The notes: generated from the letters alone by a model not told the origin. Positions 7,560-16,872 are shown, counted from the first letter of the stretch. The stretch: DNA of 64,000 bases from Paenibacillus taichungensis (GCF_013359905.1 NZ_JABMCC010000107.1:62001-126000), one strand, 5' to 3'. Translations and numbers: made by a program.

Positions 7560-9245
7560 GTCCTTCTATCAAGGTAAGGCGAGAGTACGCCCACTTCTTC
7601 AAGTGGGTGGTGAATCGCTTTTCTTTTTGTCTTTCCTGTATATCATAGTAGTGTACATATAACAAAGGTGTTCTTCGTGAATTGCTTAAAAGGAGGTGAA
7701 ATGAAAATTGAAACAAGAGGAACAGTATCAAACTCATCAAGTTTGGATCAAACCAGGGCATAGGCTATTCTTATATTTTCAAGTGTTGTGTGGACAAGCC
7801 AAAAACTTGTACAACACGACGAATTTTTTTATTCGTCAAACGTATACAGCCCTAAAACAAGAGAGTGATCTACAGCCGCTCCAACAAGAAGTTTTGGATA
7901 TGCTTCGTACACATATCAACACAATGAATGAGGTTCAGCTTCTTAGTTATCAAAAAAGAGAAGCAAAAGAATTGCTAAAATCAGAAGATCAACGAAAGAT
8001 AGTCAAACCAAACTTCTTTTCTTTACCAACAAGGGAAGAACCGATGCTGAACTACAACTTCTTGGATGCTTTGTTTAAGGCGATGAAACAAGAAAATTAT
8101 CGTTCTTTACCGACACAAAGTAGCCAAAATGTCATGAAAATCGTTTTTCAAAACTGGAAAAGTTACTTTGAATCGTTAAAGGTATTTCGAAAGAATCCTT
8201 CTGCTTTCAAGGCGAAACCACGTATCCCATCGTATTGTCGGAATCATCAAAGAGAGCTCATTCTGACCAATCAAGATTGCGTTATTAAAGAAGGGAAATT
8301 CCTTAAACTTCCCTTAACAAAAGAGCGACTCAACATTGGAAAGTTGGGCTACACCAAAGGAAAGCTCATGCAAGTACGTGTCATTCCGTCCTATGGACGC
8401 TTTTTTGTAGAGCTGGTCTTTTCTTGTGAAATTACGGAGCAAGCTTTTCCAAAAGAACGAGTCATGGCCATCGATTTAGGCATTGATAATCTTGCAACCA
8501 TTGTGACTAATACAGGCAAAAAGCCTACATTAGTCAAGGGCAAGGTCGCCAAAGCGATGAATCAGTATTACAACAAACAAAAAGCACATTACCTGGGCAT
8601 TTTACGACAAGGAAAGAAGCCAAACGAAGGGCAGCAGACAAGCCATCGCCTAGTACGTCTGAATCGGAAGCGATTTCTTAAAATGAAAGATTTTTTTCAC
8701 AAAGCGAGCTACCAGATCATTCAACTTGCCGTAGAAGAGCAGATTGGAACGATCATCATTGGTCGTAATACGCAGTGGAAGAGTGAAACCAATATGGGAA
8801 AACGAAACAATCAATCGTTTTGCCACATTCCACACAAATTGCTCATTCAGATGATGACGTACAAGGCAAAACGTCTTGGTATTGAAATTATTGTAAGAGA
8901 GGAGTCCTACACATCAAAGGCGAGTTTCTTAGATGGTGATGCCATTCCTACATATGGTGAAAGTGATCTACTGAAAAACTTTTCGGGTAACCGAATTCAC
9001 CGAGGAATGTACCGTTCGAAAGCAGGCATATGCATTAATGCGGATGTAAATGGAGCCTACAACATTATGCGAAAAGAAGTTCCAAATGCTTTGGCAAATG
9101 GAATAGAGGGGTTGGACAACCTAATGGCTGTCGCTGTGTCAACTCCACTTGTGTTAAACGTCCTTTAACGTGTTTTTAAACATAAATGAGGACGATACAT
9201 AAGAAACCCTCGCTTCAAGCGTTAGCTAAGCGATGGGAGTTTTCA
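7560..9245 (+). mobile_element. IS605-type element encoding TnpB only (IS1341-like)
   Basis: A tnpB-only element of the IS200/IS605 superfamily, with no tnpA. The left end has the subterminal hairpin CCCAC-ttcttcaa-GTGGG at about 7581-7597 in the context GAG-TAC ... GAATC; the decayed element at 13.5 kb shows the same architecture. The right end after the gene has a bulged hairpin, CCCTCGCTT / AAGCGATGGG, at about 9207-9240. Boundaries are approximate because IS605 elements have no inverted repeats or target duplications. Mobility would need TnpA in trans. Confidence 0.75.
7708..9168 (+). CDS. tnpB: TnpB (IS605 OrfB) RNA-guided nuclease family
   Basis: A 486-residue TnpB-family protein, ancestor-type of Cas12, which uses an RNA from the element's right end to cut DNA. 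RuvC-like motifs are present: MAIDLGIDNLATIVTN (Asp, about 258), VREESYTSKAS (Glu, about 397) and INADVNGAYNI (Asp, about 447). The region between the last two has FSGNRIHRGMYRSK in place of the CxxC zinc finger, as in one long TnpB subgroup. The start is uncertain. The strong AGGAGG at 7691 is spaced for ATG 7701, which opens a different frame that stops at 7761, whereas TnpB needs TTG 7708. One A too many in the run at 7704-7707 would explain this. Confidence 0.88.
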   Translation: MKQEEQYQTHQVWIKPGHRLFLYFQVLCGQAKNLYNTTNFFIRQTYTALKQESDLQPLQQEVLDMLRTHINTMNEVQLLSYQKREAKELLKSEDQRKIVKPNFFSLPTREEPMLNYNFLDALFKAMKQENYRSLPTQSSQNVMKIVFQNWKSYFESLKVFRKNPSAFKAKPRIPSYCRNHQRELILTNQDCVIKEGKFLKLPLTKERLNIGKLGYTKGKLMQVRVIPSYGRFFVELVFSCEITEQAFPKERVMAIDLGIDNLATIVTNTGKKPTLVKGKVAKAMNQYYNKQKAHYLGILRQGKKPNEGQQTSHRLVRLNRKRFLKMKDFFHKASYQIIQLAVEEQIGTIIIGRNTQWKSETNMGKRNNQSFCHIPHKLLIQMMTYKAKRLGIEIIVREESYTSKASFLDGDAIPTYGESDLLKNFSGNRIHRGMYRSKAGICINADVNGAYNIMRKEVPNALANGIEGLDNLMAVAVSTPLVLNVL

Positions 9246-9457
9246 TGAGAATTAGCAGTTACATCGCTTGGTGATATTCGTTTGTGCCGTCCTATGATGT
9301 ATTGAAAGATATATGTAGTGAAGTAGGCTTATTATGCATTGCACTCAATGCATCAACTGAACGATAATTTGTAGCAATTATTAAAGATTGGTTTCGCTCA
9401 GGATGACCTGTACATTATTCAGATATTGAAAAAATGAATATTGGGAGAGAACAATAC

Positions 9458-10225
9458 ATGATGATCAAAAATCAAAACATTACATTATCTTATGATGAGA
9501 AACAATATGCTTATTCAAATACACTCCGTACTACTGATAAATATCATCTACCAGATCAATATGACTCAATTAAGTATGTATACAAACTAGAATGCATCGA
9601 TGAAGAAGAGAGTATTTTAATTAGATTTGTTTCTGATGTGTGTAATCTTATCCCAAAATGGATGGCTTATTACTTTAGTGATGAAAAGATAAATAATGTA
9701 GATAAGAGGTACCCTATTCCAATGGGTGTTTTGAGAAAAGAATCAGCGGAATTTCTAAAAAATAACATTGATAGAATTCGAGAATGGTTCATGTGGCCAG
9801 GTTCTAATGGGAAAGGCGTTTTTGTTATTGCGGAGAATGAGAAAATAGACATTCAGATAATGGACATGCAGATCCTTGATTCAAATAATGAACTTATCCA
9901 TCAAAAGAAGGGGGTAGAAATCCTAGATAGACCAATGAAAATTTCAGAGTACCGTCATCTTTTAGAATGGTTACCTAAAGAAAATAAATTGACGCTTTTT
10001 AATCTTGGAATCAGACAGAGTAGGTACCCCTATGCTCTGTTCGAAGTAAACTTTGGTGAAAATAGTAAATCTGTGACAATTGATTCGAAGGTGAAAATTG
10101 ATACTGTAGATCCAGATTGGAATGAGTATTTATATCAAGTATTGCACGACACAGGAACGACTGAAACTGTGGCAATGTTGCTTGAAGAGGAACTTCAAAG
10201 AATTAGAAATTTGAAAAGCTCATAA
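9458..10225 (+). CDS. Hypothetical protein
   Basis: A 255-residue soluble protein of no family I recognise, AT-rich and acidic, with no signal peptide or membrane segment. Recognisable stretches are LIPKWMAYYF, EWFMWPGSNGKGVFVI and HLLEWLPKENKLTLFNLGI. The start at ATG 9458 has GGGAGAG at a spacing of 9; ATG 9434 lies before that ribosome site. It follows the TnpB element right end and precedes two small membrane-protein genes, with enough space for separate promoters. AT-rich codon use resembles the kinase rather than the repair cluster, suggesting a shared accessory origin. Confidence 0.65.
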   Translation: MMIKNQNITLSYDEKQYAYSNTLRTTDKYHLPDQYDSIKYVYKLECIDEEESILIRFVSDVCNLIPKWMAYYFSDEKINNVDKRYPIPMGVLRKESAEFLKNNIDRIREWFMWPGSNGKGVFVIAENEKIDIQIMDMQILDSNNELIHQKKGVEILDRPMKISEYRHLLEWLPKENKLTLFNLGIRQSRYPYALFEVNFGENSKSVTIDSKVKIDTVDPDWNEYLYQVLHDTGTTETVAMLLEEELQRIRNLKSS

Positions 10226-10350
10226 TTTTGAATAAATAATTTAGAATTCCTAAATGTATGAATAATGTCTTGATTCCACATGCCACCGTTATTAGATCTA
10301 ACTTGAAATAATCCCCTATGCCGATAGTAGACATAGGGGGAATAATATAT

Positions 10351-10848
10351 ATGAGAAATCATCACTGGTCAGTTTATTGTGCGGTTATTTATTTTAGTCT
10401 TGTTTTCATCATTAATTTGGTTTTTTCAACTTGGTCAAATTTAGAATACGGCCGATTAACGCAAGAAGTTGATAGCTTAGGTCAAGCAGCCCCATCCATT
10501 ACTCAAGGGTTTGATAGTCTATTTGAGTCTTTAGAAAACACAACTGAAGACAATGACCCAAATGTAATACAAATAAATGCAGAGGAAATACTAGAAAAAT
10601 CAGCGCAATTAGTTAAGACTGCTAAGTCTGCTTTTGTTTACATGTTGGTAAGCACTTTTGCAGGTGTTTTCACAACTATAGCATTAATTTTCCCTAAAAT
10701 AGTAATGGATATAATCGAAAAATTTATCGAAATTCCCGATATTGACTATGATTCACTTGCATTATTTAAATCCATTATGGTGCTGGCAAATATCAGTATT
10801 GCATGCTGGGATATTTATGGGCTAGTGAATATATGGAAATATTTTTAG
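10351..10848 (+). CDS. Small membrane protein
   Basis: A 165-residue protein with an N-terminal membrane segment (CAVIYFSLVFIINLVF), a helical soluble stretch of about 75 residues (RLTQEVDSLG ... EILEKSAQLVKTAK), then two further membrane segments (SAFVYMLVSTFAGVFTTIAL and SIMVLANISIACWDIYGLV). AGGGGG lies about 10 bases before the ATG at 10351; the upstream in-frame ATG at 10318 lacks a site. No family recognised. The extended helix between membrane spans could be extracytoplasmic. Confidence 0.6.
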   Translation: MRNHHWSVYCAVIYFSLVFIINLVFSTWSNLEYGRLTQEVDSLGQAAPSITQGFDSLFESLENTTEDNDPNVIQINAEEILEKSAQLVKTAKSAFVYMLVSTFAGVFTTIALIFPKIVMDIIEKFIEIPDIDYDSLALFKSIMVLANISIACWDIYGLVNIWKYF

Positions 10849-10996
10849 AACACTGTAAAGGTTTATGATAGGTATGGTTGATATTCGGTTCTATGTATAG
10901 AAAAGACAAGCTTTCAAATCAAAAAATAAGATTGTTGATGTAAACAGGACAACAACATACTAGCATCTACAGTAAAAATTGAGTGGAGAGATATGG

Positions 10997-11425
10997 TTGG
11001 CTAATAAGACAAGTGAAGAACGCGAAAAACCAATTAAACCAGAAGGTTTCGTCAGAGGACTGATATATGATTTCATTAACGGGACACCTTCTGACAAGCT
11101 AAGTATTGTAAGTAGTTTCTTTACGATATGCGGTATATCCATTGCTTCAAATTTTGCAATTAAACAATTATTTGATATAAAAAGTCTTTTCTCGGTTGCA
11201 ATCTTAATCGGTTTAACTGCGTGTGCATTACCTATAGCACTGATTGTGATATGGGCTATGCTGATAGTGCCTGGATATTTACGTAAAGCAAGAGAAACGA
11301 AACCGAATTCTCAAACGGATTTACTCTTTGTGGCTGTATTTGTTTTAGCGTGGGGACTGTGCTTGATGTCTTTGTCAGTACTGCTTGCTACCTACCTTTG
11401 GAGTATAAATAAATGGATTATTTAG
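10997..11425 (+). CDS. Small membrane protein
   Basis: A 142-residue protein with a polar N-terminus of about 40 residues and three hydrophobic segments (IVSSFFTICGISIASNF; FSVAILIGLTACALPIALIVIWAML; LLFVAVFVLAWGLCLMSLSVLLATYL). TTG at 10997 is preferred because GGAGAG lies 6 bases upstream; TTG at 10979 would place that site inside the gene. Unknown family. Possibly functions with the preceding membrane protein, but about 150 bases separate them. Confidence 0.58.
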   Translation: MANKTSEEREKPIKPEGFVRGLIYDFINGTPSDKLSIVSSFFTICGISIASNFAIKQLFDIKSLFSVAILIGLTACALPIALIVIWAMLIVPGYLRKARETKPNSQTDLLFVAVFVLAWGLCLMSLSVLLATYLWSINKWII

Positions 11426-11633
11426 ACCACGGTTAACTGATTTATGGAGAAATTCAGATTGGTGATCCAATACAACACATTAAAAGCAGTCTGTGCAATC
11501 AGTGGTTTATCCAACACCAGTAGCTCAGGAATCCTTAATTAAAGTGTCTGCTCAAAGAATCCGTAAGCATAATGAATATTAACATCTTATGAATACTAAG
11601 AGAATTTTGTTGAATATGGAGCATTTATAGTTG

Positions 11634-11676
11634 AAAGCCCCCCACTCGTAAATATCTGATTGGGGGGCTTTTTTTG
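11634..11676 (+). terminator. Strong intrinsic terminator
   Basis: AGCCCCCC / GGGGGGCT stem with a loop of about 19 bases and a T7 run, about 210 bases after the small membrane protein. Confidence 0.85.
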
Positions 11677-11677
11677 T

Positions 11678-12300
11678 CTACATTTATAAATCAGAATTGA
11701 AAAGAACGAAATCGATCAGAGTATCAGCGAAATTCTTAATTTGTACGTGGTCAGATTAAAATGATAACCTGTCTCATAGGCGATTAAAGGAGATATAAAG
11801 AAACAGGGCGCAGCGACTATGAGTTCCTAACCTATTTAGTAAACAAATATGAGTTGTTTAACGAACTTAAAGTGCGAGGGACAAAGCATGATTAAGATTG
11901 TTGAAGTTTTGCCAGGGCAGGAATCGTTTATATAGGACTTTCCGTCACTACATGGTACATATGGGCAAGAACTGTTTGGGGAATCCTGGCGCGATCGAGT
12001 CAAGCTGGGAATGATTTATATTTGGCTGTAGGGGAATCAGCAGCTCTCACTGGTCAGTGAAATCTGCTGTGAAAGCTACAAAGATAACAGGTGTTGTTTA
12101 TGACGATCTTGGTAATAGGGTTAAAAGAGACTAATTAATACCGAAACCGTTCTTAAGGTAATTAAAATTGGTGTAACTGTGATTAATATCTGGTACGTGA
12201 AGGAGCAGACGCTTGATGTCTTACAGAATAAGTAGTGGGAAAAGTCGAATGGATAAACTTACTTGATGAAAATAATGGTATATAATAGAGTTATGCAAAC
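11678..12300. other. Gene-poor stretch, probably decayed coding sequence
   Basis: About 620 bases with no ORF worth calling. Short coherent fragments with stops between them occur on the plus strand, for example near 11889 after a possible ATG and near 12060-12135 (AVKATKITGVVYDDLGNRVK), which looks like broken coding sequence. The fragment YDDLGNRVK resembles a YD-repeat unit, but one unit is not enough to claim an RHS origin. A TATAAT at about 12281 may be the -10 of the metalloprotease gene. Confidence 0.4.
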
Positions 12301-12328
12301 TATTATGTTCTGAGGGGAGTTTCATTCA

Positions 12329-13402
12329 TTGAGTGTACTAGCAGAAAAAATTGTGCTTTTAGATGAAAACGAAGAAAACGAATCTGAAATAGATTTCATT
12401 GAGTGCGAATTTTTTGAGGACAATGAAGATTCAGAGAGGAAAATATTCGAATATGATCGGGATACAATCAGAAATATCCGGACGAAAGCAGGGCTTGTAA
12501 TGGATTTAATTACGAGTCACGAACAGGTGATTAAAACACTCGCTCCGCCGAGAACCAGACATGAAATTAATGGCGGATATAAGATTGCTAATCGTAGGGG
12601 AGCCCGGCTTCATGAAGTAGAAGTATTCAATCTGTACTTCAAATTCCGGAGTCATTTACGCGGCGATGGGATAGCCTTAATGTACCGCACGAATGACAAA
12701 CAGGAAAGAATCATATTGTTGCCTGATGATACAAGAGATAGGGTTGAACAAGAAAGTAGATTGTTTCTGGATATTGCAACAGAGTTAACATTAATGGGCT
12801 ACATGGAACCAGATGTACAGAATGATTTGATTGAGAACCTGCGGTTATTAAACATACATGAGAGATGTGCTCAAAGCTTACAACATGAATATGGCCACAT
12901 TTTACACTGGAGAGAGTTTGATGAATTGGGTATACATACGCCTGTAGATATTTTTGATTGGTTTGTGGTTAATGGATACTACGAGAACGTTGAACGGAGA
13001 ATACCACATTTTGAAGACAAGCCTGCTCAACAGCAATTGATGATTTTAAAGGAATCTCTGGTCGAGGATTACCGGATTTCCTTGAATTTATCGGAGAAAA
13101 GTGGTAAATTCATATCACCAAACAAGTTTTGTCACTTTGGAGATTTTCAAATGCCTGAACTACTGGAAGAAGGAGTGAGGATCATGAAAGAAATGTTGAC
13201 CAATCAGATAAATAAACCTTCTGTAAGTCGTCCCTTGTCTTCATCTGAGATGGACTCACTTGAAGTGATTCGATCGGTGGCTTCAGAAGGGTTCAGAACC
13301 AAATGGAGAGCAGGCGTAAAATCTTCTACCGGAGCAACAATCCATAGAAAACGTGAAGAGCTGATTCGTGAGCTGCAGGAAGTAGCTGCGACGACTGAAT
13401 AA
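12329..13402 (+). CDS. Putative zinc metalloprotease (HEYGH)
   Basis: A 357-residue soluble protein with an acidic N-terminus (about 30 Glu/Asp-rich residues) and a zinc-binding HExxH motif, QSLQHEYGHILHW, near residue 186. A candidate third ligand glutamate follows about 60 residues later in SLVEDYRISLN, the gluzincin-like arrangement. The C-terminal part is basic (HRKREELIRELQEV) and could contact nucleic acid or partner proteins. Start TTG 12329 is backed by AGGGGAG upstream. No signal peptide, so it should be intracellular. It is a single-gene unit between a TATAAT-containing promoter region and a terminator at 13426. Target unknown. Confidence 0.65.
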   Translation: MSVLAEKIVLLDENEENESEIDFIECEFFEDNEDSERKIFEYDRDTIRNIRTKAGLVMDLITSHEQVIKTLAPPRTRHEINGGYKIANRRGARLHEVEVFNLYFKFRSHLRGDGIALMYRTNDKQERIILLPDDTRDRVEQESRLFLDIATELTLMGYMEPDVQNDLIENLRLLNIHERCAQSLQHEYGHILHWREFDELGIHTPVDIFDWFVVNGYYENVERRIPHFEDKPAQQQLMILKESLVEDYRISLNLSEKSGKFISPNKFCHFGDFQMPELLEEGVRIMKEMLTNQINKPSVSRPLSSSEMDSLEVIRSVASEGFRTKWRAGVKSSTGATIHRKREELIRELQEVAATTE

Positions 13403-13425
13403 GCGTGATATATATTAATACAACG

Positions 13426-13461
13426 GCCTTACAAGAGAAATATTCTTGTAGGGCTTTTTTA
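13426..13461 (+). terminator. Intrinsic terminator after metalloprotease gene
   Basis: Stem GCCTTACAAGA / TTCTTGTAGGGC with a T6 run. Confidence 0.8.
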
Positions 13462-13473
13462 TCTATAAAAGCG

Positions 13474-14345
13474 GAGAATACTCCACCCTCAATAGGGTGG
13501 GGATGAATCAGCGGTTTTCGACTTTAATCCGAACGTATGTCCTATAATTAGGAATAAGAGTACTAGAAAGGAGATGTCGCACGTGCTGATTCATCAAGCC
13601 TACATGTACCGGATCTACCCCAAACCTGAACAACAGCAACTCATCAGGCGTATGTTTGGCTGCTGCCACTTTTGTGTTCAATTACTTCTTGGACACGTGG
13701 AATCAAATCTATGCGGAAACGGGAAAGGGCTTATCCTATTAAGCTTGTGCGAAACAACTCCCCTTATTAAAAGCACAATACAACTGGCTGAAAGAAGTCG
13801 ATAGCATCGCTTTGCAGTCAACTGCTCATCATGTGGTAGATAGCTTTGATCGCTTCTTGAAAAAGCAAAATCAAACGCCACGCTTCAAGAGCAGAAAGCA
13901 TCCGATTCAAAGTTACACAACCAAATTCACGAACGGGAATATCGCCGTGGAGTGTAGTCGCTTGAAACTCTCCAAACTCAGCTGGATGCGTTTTGCAAAT
14001 TCCCGGAAGCTGGAAGGCCGCATATTGCCCGCTACCGTGCGTCAAAACGCCAGCGGGAAGTTTTTTGTTTCGCTGGTTTGCGAAGTTGAAAAGAATCCGC
14101 TGCAGCAAGTGGATGCACATATTGGCATCGACCTGGGCTTGAAAGAATATGCCTGATGCTCGAATGGCGAACATTATGCGAATCCTCGCTTTTACCGCCA
14201 ACACGAGAAAAAGCTGGCACGTTGGCAGCGACGGATGGCTCCGCTTACTCCAGGCGGCGCGAACTGGAAGAAAGCAAAGCAACATGTCGCTCGTATTCAC
14301 GAACGTATTGCCGAATCCATTATATCTCCTGGGCACCCTAACATG
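13474..14345 (+). mobile_element. Decayed IS605-type tnpB element
   Basis: The left end has hairpin CCACCC-tcaata-GGGTGG at 13483-13500 in the context GAGAATACT ... GAATC, the same layout as the left end near 7.58 kb. The tnpB that follows is broken and the right half of the element is missing, so no right end can be marked. Confidence 0.65.
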
Positions 14346-14349
14346 GTAA
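13574..14349 (+). pseudogene. TnpB pseudogene (frameshifts, stops, 3' truncation)
   Basis: Opens as a typical TnpB N-terminus (MYRIYPKPEQQQLIRRMFGCC). It needs a frame change near 13670 to continue FVFNYFLDTWNQIYAETGKG, meets TAA at about 13737, resumes in the same frame (KQLPLLKAQYNWLKEVDS, TPRFKSRKHP) up to the first RuvC motif HIGIDLGLKEYA, and stops at TGA 14154. It then reads on (RFYRQHEKKLARWQRRM) until similarity fades near 14320. The second and third RuvC motifs are absent, so it cannot be active. It belongs to a different TnpB subgroup from the one at 7708. Confidence 0.85.
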
Positions 14350-14390
14350 AATAAACATAATATTCGATTTTAATAGGAGATATTACGCAA

Positions 14391-15419
14391 ATGGCTCAAT
14401 TTACTAGCAACCAACATGTTATTCCTGCAAGCTTTTTAGGGAATTTTGCTAAGACGATTAACAGTAGTTCTAGTCGGAAAAGTATCGTTTTTGTACAAAG
14501 AGATGGAAAAGAAATTTACAGTACACAAGCAGAAAACGTGGGTATGAAGAAAAACATATATACAATTGCTAACGAAGGCTTTGGATCTAAAGATTACATC
14601 GATAAAACATGGGACTATGTTGAAAACAAACTTCCTAATGCAACGAGTCTACTTGCTGAACACACAGACTCTTATCTCTTCGATGCAATCATATGGAGTA
14701 CTGTAATCGTGCCTTTTGTTTCACAGTTATTTGTTAGAGAAATTGATTACTCTCACTATCTAGAAAAAAGAGCACCTTGGTTAAAGGACGTATTCGACGA
14801 CTCCGCATTAAAGGATAACAATAATATGAATAGGTTGATTGATTATCAACTTAATTGTGGGTTACTAGTAGATGCAGAATGGCGGCTTGTTCATAATCGT
14901 ACCAGTGTTCCTTTAATAACTAATGATCGGGGATATGGCTTATTTGATGCTAGTATAGATGGTGGGCCAGCGGGGTATCTTGTACCATTTAATAAAGAAA
15001 TAATGATTATGATTGCAAAAAAGCCAATAGAAATAAAAACAACGAGCGCGTATAAAATTGAAGAGACTCATAAAATCATGTTACCTCAGATTAAACTATC
15101 AGATGAGAGGATAATTAGAGCATATAATGGCAGCATGGCAAGTTGCGCAAGAAGTGAGATTTATGGAGCGGAAGAATCCATTTTGATGGATGCTTGGAGT
15201 TCGCGATATTCTAAAGCTAAAATTGATCTTGGAGGACCAACTCTCATACAACAGAAGCATCTAAGTGATATGGATATGATTACTTATTATGGAGAGTTTT
15301 TAGACCTATTAAACCTATCACCGGAAATAAGAAAAGGGGCTTTTGCAGGAAAAGAGGTTTACATTCTTGAGGGGGAAGATGGAAAAAAAATAAAGGCGTT
15401 TGGATTTCGAGATTTATAA
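14391..15419 (+). CDS. DUF4238-like protein
   Basis: A 342-residue soluble protein. Its N-terminus (NQHVIPASFLGNFA) and the middle PLITNDRGYGLFDA block match the general pattern of DUF4238 proteins (an H-x-x-P near the start and a TNDRP/TSDNP-like motif), a family of unknown biochemistry often found in accessory and defence-rich loci. AGGAGAT precedes the ATG by 8 bases. It starts about 40 bases after the decayed tnpB element and uses the same AT-rich codon style as the kinase. The family assignment is from memory of the motif pattern. Confidence 0.6.
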   Translation: MAQFTSNQHVIPASFLGNFAKTINSSSSRKSIVFVQRDGKEIYSTQAENVGMKKNIYTIANEGFGSKDYIDKTWDYVENKLPNATSLLAEHTDSYLFDAIIWSTVIVPFVSQLFVREIDYSHYLEKRAPWLKDVFDDSALKDNNNMNRLIDYQLNCGLLVDAEWRLVHNRTSVPLITNDRGYGLFDASIDGGPAGYLVPFNKEIMIMIAKKPIEIKTTSAYKIEETHKIMLPQIKLSDERIIRAYNGSMASCARSEIYGAEESILMDAWSSRYSKAKIDLGGPTLIQQKHLSDMDMITYYGEFLDLLNLSPEIRKGAFAGKEVYILEGEDGKKIKAFGFRDL

Positions 15420-15468
15420 AACATCTGAAACTATTGTACAGGCGAGATAATTTGTTAAACGCGTATGC

Positions 15469-15696
15469 ATGGATAAATATATCGAGTTAATATTGAATGC
15501 AAAGGAATATATTCATTTCAATTCACTTAATGAGAAGGAAACAAGCTCTCCTGACAAAAGTACAAGACACTTTGCTATAGATAGTATGATGAAGACAACA
15601 CTTAACATGCAATCAGAATACCAAAACAAATACTCAGAGTTCATGCTTCATTTCGACAAAGAATATATGGCACTTAAAAATTCATATTTAAATTGA
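15469..15696 (+). CDS. Small hypothetical protein
   Basis: A 75-residue, mostly helical, charged protein (MDKYIELILNAKEYIHFN ... MALKNSYLN). No clear ribosome site precedes the ATG, so support rests on the open frame, the plausible composition and the terminator at 15766. Could be translated with the preceding DUF4238-like gene, 50 bases upstream. Confidence 0.4.
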   Translation: MDKYIELILNAKEYIHFNSLNEKETSSPDKSTRHFAIDSMMKTTLNMQSEYQNKYSEFMLHFDKEYMALKNSYLN

Positions 15697-15765
15697 AGGA
15701 CATATGTATTGCAAGATTTACAATTCTGAGGTATTATTGTTCTTGTGAGTAACACAGAAATGAAG

Positions 15766-15797
15766 GTGGCCTACATACAATGTGGGTCGCTTTTTCA
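15766..15797 (+). terminator. Terminator-like hairpin
   Basis: GGCCTACAT / ATGTGGGTC with a three-base loop (one G-T pair), then GCTTTTTC. Confidence 0.6.
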
Positions 15798-15860
15798 TTT
15801 GATTAGGTAATAACACAAGTTTTAAGTGGGAAAAAATAAGTATTTGAATTAAATAATGTA

Positions 15861-15889
15861 TTGCATGATTTACATTATTGATATATAAT
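15861..15889 (+). promoter_or_regulatory. Sigma-A-type promoter, twin of that at 27791
   Basis: TTGCAT (15861-15866), 17-base spacer, TATAAT (15884-15889). The 19 bases TGTATTGCATGATTTACAT at 15857-15875 recur exactly at 27787-27805, with the same 17-base spacing to TATAAT. Conservation beyond the -35 into the spacer points to a shared operator. It lies upstream of the small membrane-protein pair and the SLH/Tad region. Confidence 0.8.
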
Positions 15890-15895
15890 TCAGTT

Positions 15896-15983
15896 ATGCC
15901 CCCGTGAGAACCATGATGATGTGTGTTGTTGCTGCAAATAAAGTATGATCTCATTAAAAAAGAGATTGTGCTTTATTTTTTTT
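15896..15983 (+). ncRNA. Short terminated leader or small RNA
   Basis: From the expected start about 7 bases after TATAAT, transcription would meet an intrinsic terminator at 15936-15983 (AAATAAAGTATGATCTC pairing with GAGATTGTGCTTTATT, then T8). The product would be about 85 bases and contain no convincing ORF. It is either a small RNA or an attenuated leader for the genes at 16058 onward. The twin promoter at 27791 is arranged in the same way. Confidence 0.5.
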
Positions 15984-16057
15984 GACAGAAACAGAAAAAG
16001 GATAGTGTTCATCATGCTTCTCACATTGACGATATATTAGCAGAGAGGGAGAGGCTA

Positions 16058-16447
16058 ATGGAAGACAATGCAATAAAGGAAGCAACACAGGAGCATGAAA
16101 GAAAACATGTGTTTTTGAAATCTATTGGTAGTTTCGCAATTTATGTAACAGCTATGAAGCTTCTGATTACATTATTTCCGGAGATATTACATAAGTTCAG
16201 TATCTCGAATATAGGGGTATACGAGCTTTTGTATCTAACTATTACCGTTGTATGTCACCCGTTTTTCTATATTGTGATCTGTGGTTTATGGTTGATGTCT
16301 GCATGTGTTTCTTATTTTAAGGGGAATTATGAAGTCTTCAGAAGATCAGTCTTTCTAATGGGAGTTTGCTTTACGTTATTTTGGGGATTAGAAACAGGGG
16401 CTTATGACAAATTTGTTAGGTATTGGATCAGTGCTCTATCATCATAA
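16058..16447 (+). CDS. Membrane protein, first of a tandem pair
   Basis: A 129-residue protein with a short charged cytoplasmic start and three to four membrane segments (IGSFAIYVTAMKLLITLF; ELLYLTITVVCHPFFYIVI; WLMSACVSYF; SVFLMGVCFTLFWGLETG). GAGGGAGAGG lies just before the ATG. It is about 40 percent identical by eye to the next gene and shares its leader layout, so the two are a tandem duplication. The conserved FFYIVICGLWL and FWGLETG blocks are the likely functional core. Family unknown. Position between the conserved promoter and the SLH/Tad operon suggests an accessory role in the surface machine. Confidence 0.65.
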   Translation: MEDNAIKEATQEHERKHVFLKSIGSFAIYVTAMKLLITLFPEILHKFSISNIGVYELLYLTITVVCHPFFYIVICGLWLMSACVSYFKGNYEVFRRSVFLMGVCFTLFWGLETGAYDKFVRYWISALSS

Positions 16448-16518
16448 TTATGTGATCAAATCATACCTTAGTGATCCCGGTCCTCTGATGATAATACATA
16501 GTAGAGAGGTAGAGACTG

Positions 16519-16872
16519 ATGGAAGATACTGCAACTCAAGAGCCTAAAAAAAAGCATATACTATTATGGTCTGTTAGTAGTGTTGCAACGGTCATCTTAG
16601 GTATTAAAATTCTGATTGGTTGGTCTCCTGATATGCTTAATGAGTCCAGTGCATTATATCTAATGGCTAAAGTTCTAATTAATCCGTATTTCTATACTGT
16701 GATCTGTGGCCTATGGCTGCTCACAGCCTTTTATTTATACTTCCAAGGAAAATATGAGATTTTCAGACAATCAGTTAGTTGGATGGGCTATTGTTTTTCT
16801 TTTTTTTGGGGACTAGAAACGGGAGTTTTTAAAATGATTGTAATCTATTTTATCAACGCATTTTCATTCTAG
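16519..16872 (+). CDS. Membrane protein, second of a tandem pair
   Basis: A 117-residue paralogue of the preceding gene: MEDTATQEPKKKH parallels MEDNAIKEATQEHERKH, and FYTVICGLWLLTAFYLYFQGKYEIFRQSV aligns with its counterpart through to FFWGLETG. Same predicted topology. GAGAGGTAGAGACTG ribosome region before the ATG resembles that of the first copy, showing that the leader was duplicated too. The SLH gene follows 80 bases downstream. Confidence 0.65.
   Translation: MEDTATQEPKKKHILLWSVSSVATVILGIKILIGWSPDMLNESSALYLMAKVLINPYFYTVICGLWLLTAFYLYFQGKYEIFRQSVSWMGYCFSFFWGLETGVFKMIVIYFINAFSF

Noticed and set aside
13818..14336. 172-codon minus-strand frame
   Set aside because: Antisense to the TnpB pseudogene; no ribosome site.
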